Positions 61,815-64,000 of a DNA stretch of 64,000 nucleotides are shown here, piece by piece; positions within the stretch are counted from its first letter, which is position 1; each line of letters begins with the position of its first letter. The position numbers and the translations under genes are program-made. The notes under the pieces are model-generated. The model made no database searches and was not told the DNA's origin. It worked only from the letters and a program-made list of their open reading frames with translations. The stretch comes from Bacteroidales bacterium (lineage in GTDB: Bacteria > Bacteroidota > Bacteroidia > Bacteroidales > UBA932), in NCBI GenBank assembly GCA_004552965.1, contig SFMU01000004.1, forward strand, positions 62,001-126,000, given 5' to 3'.

Positions 61815-61866
61815 TCAAAAGAAGTCGGAGATTTTGCTATCCGGCAAAATCTTCGACTCTTTTGAC
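61815..61866. other. Long near-perfect hairpin
   Basis: Arms 61815-61837 and 61843-61866 pair over about 22 bases (TCAAAAGA...AGATTTTGC against GCAAAATCT...TCTTTTGA) with one bulge and one mismatch and a five- to six-base loop. It is longer than a usual terminator and lacks a following T run. Confidence 0.7.
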
Positions 61867-62041
61867 TCCCGAGGAGGCGATCAGCCTCGCCGTGGAGTGG
61901 CAGCCATCTGAGAAGAACGAGACCGATAATCACATATCAGTCACATTCTTTCTTTTCAGTCCTGCACCGGTCCCAGAAAGAATATGTTCGCCTCTGCTGC
62001 TGCTTCAGTATTTTGAAAAACCAACTTGCTTCTGATCAGGC

Positions 62042-62139
62042 GGATGGACGAAGTGATCACGTGGATGGACGATGTGATCACGTGGATGGACGATGTGATC
62101 ACGTGGATGGACGATGTGATCACGTGGATGGACGATGTG
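62042..62139. repeat. 21-bp tandem repeat, four full copies
   Basis: GTGATCACGTGGATGGACGA begins at 62053, 62074, 62095 and 62116; partial units flank the array. The copies are identical. Each contains the palindromes GTGATCAC and CACGTG. Confidence 0.9.
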
Positions 62140-62197
62140 GATTTCATCGTAACCGAGAAAGAATCGAACAATTCTTGGATTGTTTGCAGAAAATTGC

Positions 62198-62205
62198 TAC
62201 CTTTG
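62198..62205 (+). promoter_or_regulatory. -7 box for tRNA-Gly
   Basis: TACCTTTG, nine bases before the tRNA, with TTTG at 62183-62186 upstream. Confidence 0.5.
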
Positions 62206-62213
62206 AAAAGTAC

Positions 62214-62286
62214 GCGGAATTAGCTCAGTTGGTAGAGCGTCGGCTTCCCAAGCCGAAGGTCACGAGTTCGAACCTCGCATTCCGCT
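62214..62286 (+). tRNA. tRNA-Gly (CCC)
   Basis: A 73-base cloverleaf. Acceptor GCGGAAT pairs with ATTCCGC at 62279-62285. Anticodon CCC is at 62247-62249 in loop TTCCCAA on a TCGGC/GCCGA stem. The D arm is AGCTC...GAGC and the T arm ACGAGTTCGAACCTCGC. CCA is not encoded. Confidence 0.94.
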
Positions 62287-62298
62287 CAAGTCTGAAAA

Positions 62299-62330
62299 GC
62301 CATCCCCACATGCGGGATGGCTTTATGTTT
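62299..62330 (+). terminator. Terminator after tRNA-Gly
   Basis: Perfect eight-base stem GCCATCCC / GGGATGGC with a seven-base loop, followed by TTTATGTTT. Confidence 0.85.
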
Positions 62331-62379
62331 ATAGACACCGGCATATTCATAACGCACAATCTTCAACTGACATCTTGGC

Positions 62380-63462
62380 ATGGACTTCCGCAGATTTCTC
62401 GCCGTGCTGGCATTCACAGCCTCAGCGCTGTCCCTCGATGCACAGATCAAATATCGCGATGCATCATCTCTGCCCCTGTATGGGAGGGCAACCGACTCAA
62501 TGGAAAACAGGTACGAAAGGCTGCCTGATTCTCTGGCCACGGCAATCAGGCCCGAACTGGCTTCCCTTGGAAGGAATTCAGCCGGTCTGTACATCAGGTT
62601 CAGGTCGAATTCTTCAACCATCAGCGCAAGATGGGTGAATTCGTCCGCATTCGCGATGCCCCATATGGCAGACACAGGGGTGAGCGGGTTGGACCTCTAT
62701 ACCCTCACCGAAGATGGATGGAGATACTGCGGCACAGCCATGCCCAGGCATGGAACGGTAGAGAATGAGAAGGTGCTGGTCGCAAACATGACAAGAAAAG
62801 AAAGGGAATTCATGCTCTATCTTCCATTGTACAACGGTGTCAGGAGAATCGAAATAGGTACAGATGAGGATGCAACCCTTGAAGGCCCCCAGAAAGACTC
62901 TCCGCGAGCAGGAGGCCAGATTGTCTTTTACGGGACGAGCATTCTCCAGGGAGGTTGCTGCTCCAGACCGGGGATGGTCTTCACAAGCATCATTTCAAGG
63001 GCACTGGACAGGGAATGCATCAACCTTGGGTTCAGCGGGAACGGCAGACTGGACTACGAAGTTGCCCAAGTGATGGCAGAAGTGGACAATCCGTCGGTTT
63101 TCGTCCTTGACTATGTTCCGAACTGCACGGCGGGAAACATCCGGGAAAAGGGAGAAACCTTCTTCAGAATCATCAGGAAGGCCCATCCGGATGTGCCGGT
63201 AATATTCATAGACAATCCGTTCTATGGACACTGCCATGTCGACGAAGAGGCCAGAAAAGATGTCGATGCAAGGAATGAAGCCCAGAAGGAACTGTATCTC
63301 AAGCTAAGAAAAAGCGGAGAAAAGCGAATATACCACATTACAACAGAAAACACCGTCGGAACAGACTGCGAAGCGTTTGTCGACGGTGTACATTTCACTG
63401 ACCTCGGAATGATGAGGTATGCAGAAAACCTCATCCCTGTCATAAAGAGAAGGATGAGGTAA
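62380..63462 (+). CDS. Secreted GxDLY/SGNH hydrolase
   Basis: A 360-residue secreted esterase-like protein. The signal peptide is MDFRRFLAVLAFTASALSLDA. An N-terminal jelly-roll-like domain of the GxDLY type covers about residues 20-170 and contains GVSGLDLYTLTEDGWRYCG. An SGNH/GDSL domain follows: VFYGTSILQGGCCSRPGM near 183-200 (nucleophile Ser), LGFSGNGRLDYEVAQVM (Gly and Asn blocks) and DGVHFTDLGMMRYAE near 333-347 (Asp-His pair). Such enzymes remove acetyl groups from glycans. The start lies 50 bases after the tRNA-Gly terminator; no clear promoter box is seen. Confidence 0.87.
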   Translation: MDFRRFLAVLAFTASALSLDAQIKYRDASSLPLYGRATDSMENRYERLPDSLATAIRPELASLGRNSAGLYIRFRSNSSTISARWVNSSAFAMPHMADTGVSGLDLYTLTEDGWRYCGTAMPRHGTVENEKVLVANMTRKEREFMLYLPLYNGVRRIEIGTDEDATLEGPQKDSPRAGGQIVFYGTSILQGGCCSRPGMVFTSIISRALDRECINLGFSGNGRLDYEVAQVMAEVDNPSVFVLDYVPNCTAGNIREKGETFFRIIRKAHPDVPVIFIDNPFYGHCHVDEEARKDVDARNEAQKELYLKLRKSGEKRIYHITTENTVGTDCEAFVDGVHFTDLGMMRYAENLIPVIKRRMR

Positions 63463-63473
63463 GGCTGGTTTCC

Positions 63474-63974
63474 TTAAGCTTCAGGAATATCGCCGGCTGA
63501 AGGAACCGAGAATGGAGAGGATGAAGGGAGGGTGAAAGCGTCCTCCTGCACAGGTTTCTCCTCTTCAACTGAATACATCGCAGGCTGTTCCCCCGAAGTA
63601 AGCTGGGCAAACTCCTCTTCGGTGATCATCTTGCAGTTGCCGTTGAAAGTCGCATCGAGTTCAACGGCAAGTCTCCTGATGTGGAGATCGCCTTCTACCA
63701 CGCAAGTTTCCTTGAGCGCCAGAGTATCCTGCACATAGAGGTCACCCTGTACATTTCCCCAGATGTCGATATTGTTGCAGATGATGTCACCCTTGATGAT
63801 GGCCTTTTCACCTATGACGACTTTGGACTGAGAGACGATTCTTCCTTCGAAGTTTCCGTCAATCCTTACATTATAGGGAGATGAGATTTCTCCCTTGACA
63901 GTTGAACCGGCAGAAATCCTGCTGACGTCATTTACGCCCTGATTTTCTTCGGGCCTCTGATAATTCGTGCTCAT
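63474..63974 (-). CDS. Bactofilin (DUF583) cytoskeletal protein
   Basis: A 166-residue bactofilin, a small protein that self-assembles into filaments through a right-handed beta-helix and often positions cell-wall enzymes. The core runs from about residue 20 to 115 with the usual hydrophobic repeat: ISAGSTVKGEISSPYNVRID, GNFEGRIVSQSKVVIGEKA, IIKGDIICNNIDIWGNVQG and DLYVQDTLALKETCVVEGDL. Disordered N- and C-terminal tails flank it (TLPSSSPFSVPSAGDIPEA). The start is ATG 63974. A cell-wall peptidase is often the neighbour in other genomes, but the upstream gene is outside this window. Confidence 0.92.
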   Translation of the reverse strand: MSTNYQRPEENQGVNDVSRISAGSTVKGEISSPYNVRIDGNFEGRIVSQSKVVIGEKAIIKGDIICNNIDIWGNVQGDLYVQDTLALKETCVVEGDLHIRRLAVELDATFNGNCKMITEEEFAQLTSGEQPAMYSVEEEKPVQEDAFTLPSSSPFSVPSAGDIPEA

Positions 63975-64000
63975 ATTCTTTAGTTTTCTGATTTCATTGT

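Larger units (their letters stand above)
60457..62213. other. Gene-free repeat-rich region between tRNA-Arg and tRNA-Gly
   Basis: About 1.75 kb in which I find no convincing gene. Several frames stay open, but they follow repeat units whose periods are multiples of three, show no protein family and occur on both strands. Contents in order: a promoter-like box at 60695, a 177-bp tandem repeat with hairpins, a 156-bp inverted-repeat element, a 26-bp direct repeat near 61513-61562, a long hairpin at 61815, a 21-bp array and the tRNA-Gly promoter. Confidence 0.65.

Noticed and set aside
61460..61933. 157-codon minus-strand frame across the inverted-repeat element and hairpin
   Set aside because: Overlaps non-coding repeats, has no family features and unusual composition compared with neighbouring genes.
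62042..62139. Possible CRISPR array
   Set aside because: Repeats are directly tandem with no spacers, and no cas gene is present.
62013..62223. Short repeat peptides (VITWMDD or VDGRCDH units) near tRNA-Gly
   Set aside because: Open in several frames because of the 21-base period; the longest run into the tRNA-Gly gene.
60343..62286. Integrated element with att sites in the tRNA genes
   Set aside because: I found no second copy of either tRNA 3' end and no integrase or phage gene between them.

Overview
The window is a stretch of a Bacteroidales chromosome, probably from a gut or rumen bacterium with fairly high GC. Evidence: repeated Bacteroidetes-type -7 promoter boxes (TAnnTTTG), few recognisable Shine-Dalgarno sites, Bacteroidetes-restricted families (DUF4831, DUF4886, TIGR02757), secreted plant-glycan hydrolases (two GH106, one GH127) and a Bacteroidetes-style TamB. 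The genus cannot be fixed from the sequence. No phage, transposase, rRNA or CRISPR array is present.

Layout. 1-3.1 kb (minus): partial PepD dipeptidase, a DUF4831 secreted protein and an LpxL-type acyltransferase. 3.3-12.4 kb (plus): POT transporter, TIGR02757 protein, zeta-toxin-like P-loop protein, TldD/TldE, a SlyD isomerase with a Cys/His-rich tail, a GT2 glycosyltransferase and TrkA. 12.4-19.8 kb (minus): ABC-F ATPase, GH106, Gfo/Idh/MocA oxidoreductase, ketopantoate reductase. 19.8-21.3 kb: a TetR-GNAT fusion protein followed by a start-less gene remnant. 21.4-29.8 kb (mostly minus): metallopeptidase lipoprotein, a secreted TIM-barrel-like protein, greA (plus), an SDR, a PlsC-like acyltransferase, a CDP-alcohol phosphotransferase and GH127.

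29.9-34.1 kb holds the most interesting set: a YbaK-type deacylase followed by a tight plus-strand run of a membrane steroid 5-alpha-reductase homologue, an old-yellow-enzyme flavin reductase and two short-chain dehydrogenases. This resembles the 5AR / 5BR / 3beta-HSDH sets reported for bile-acid A-ring isomerisation in gut Bacteroidales, here with an extra SDR.

34.2-64 kb is mainly housekeeping: pgi, ettA, a DUF4886 protein, tRNA-Asp, GDPD, a FAD oxidoreductase, tsaD divergent from tamB-rsmI-like-folB-mtaB-MBL, recQ, a second GH106, a YkvA-family protein, a GlpT-like transporter, grpE-dnaJ, rplS, tRNA-Arg, tRNA-Gly, a GxDLY/SGNH hydrolase and a bactofilin.

Two DNA-level features stand out. 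First, the hexamer GAATAT/ATATTC occurs about 150 times by hand count, in all reading frames and between genes, several-fold above composition expectation. Second, many intergenic regions carry short tandem repeats (11, 21, 22-23, 43-44 and 177 bp). They are densest in a gene-free 1.8 kb stretch between tRNA-Arg and tRNA-Gly, which also holds a 156-bp element with terminal inverted repeats and a strong hairpin.
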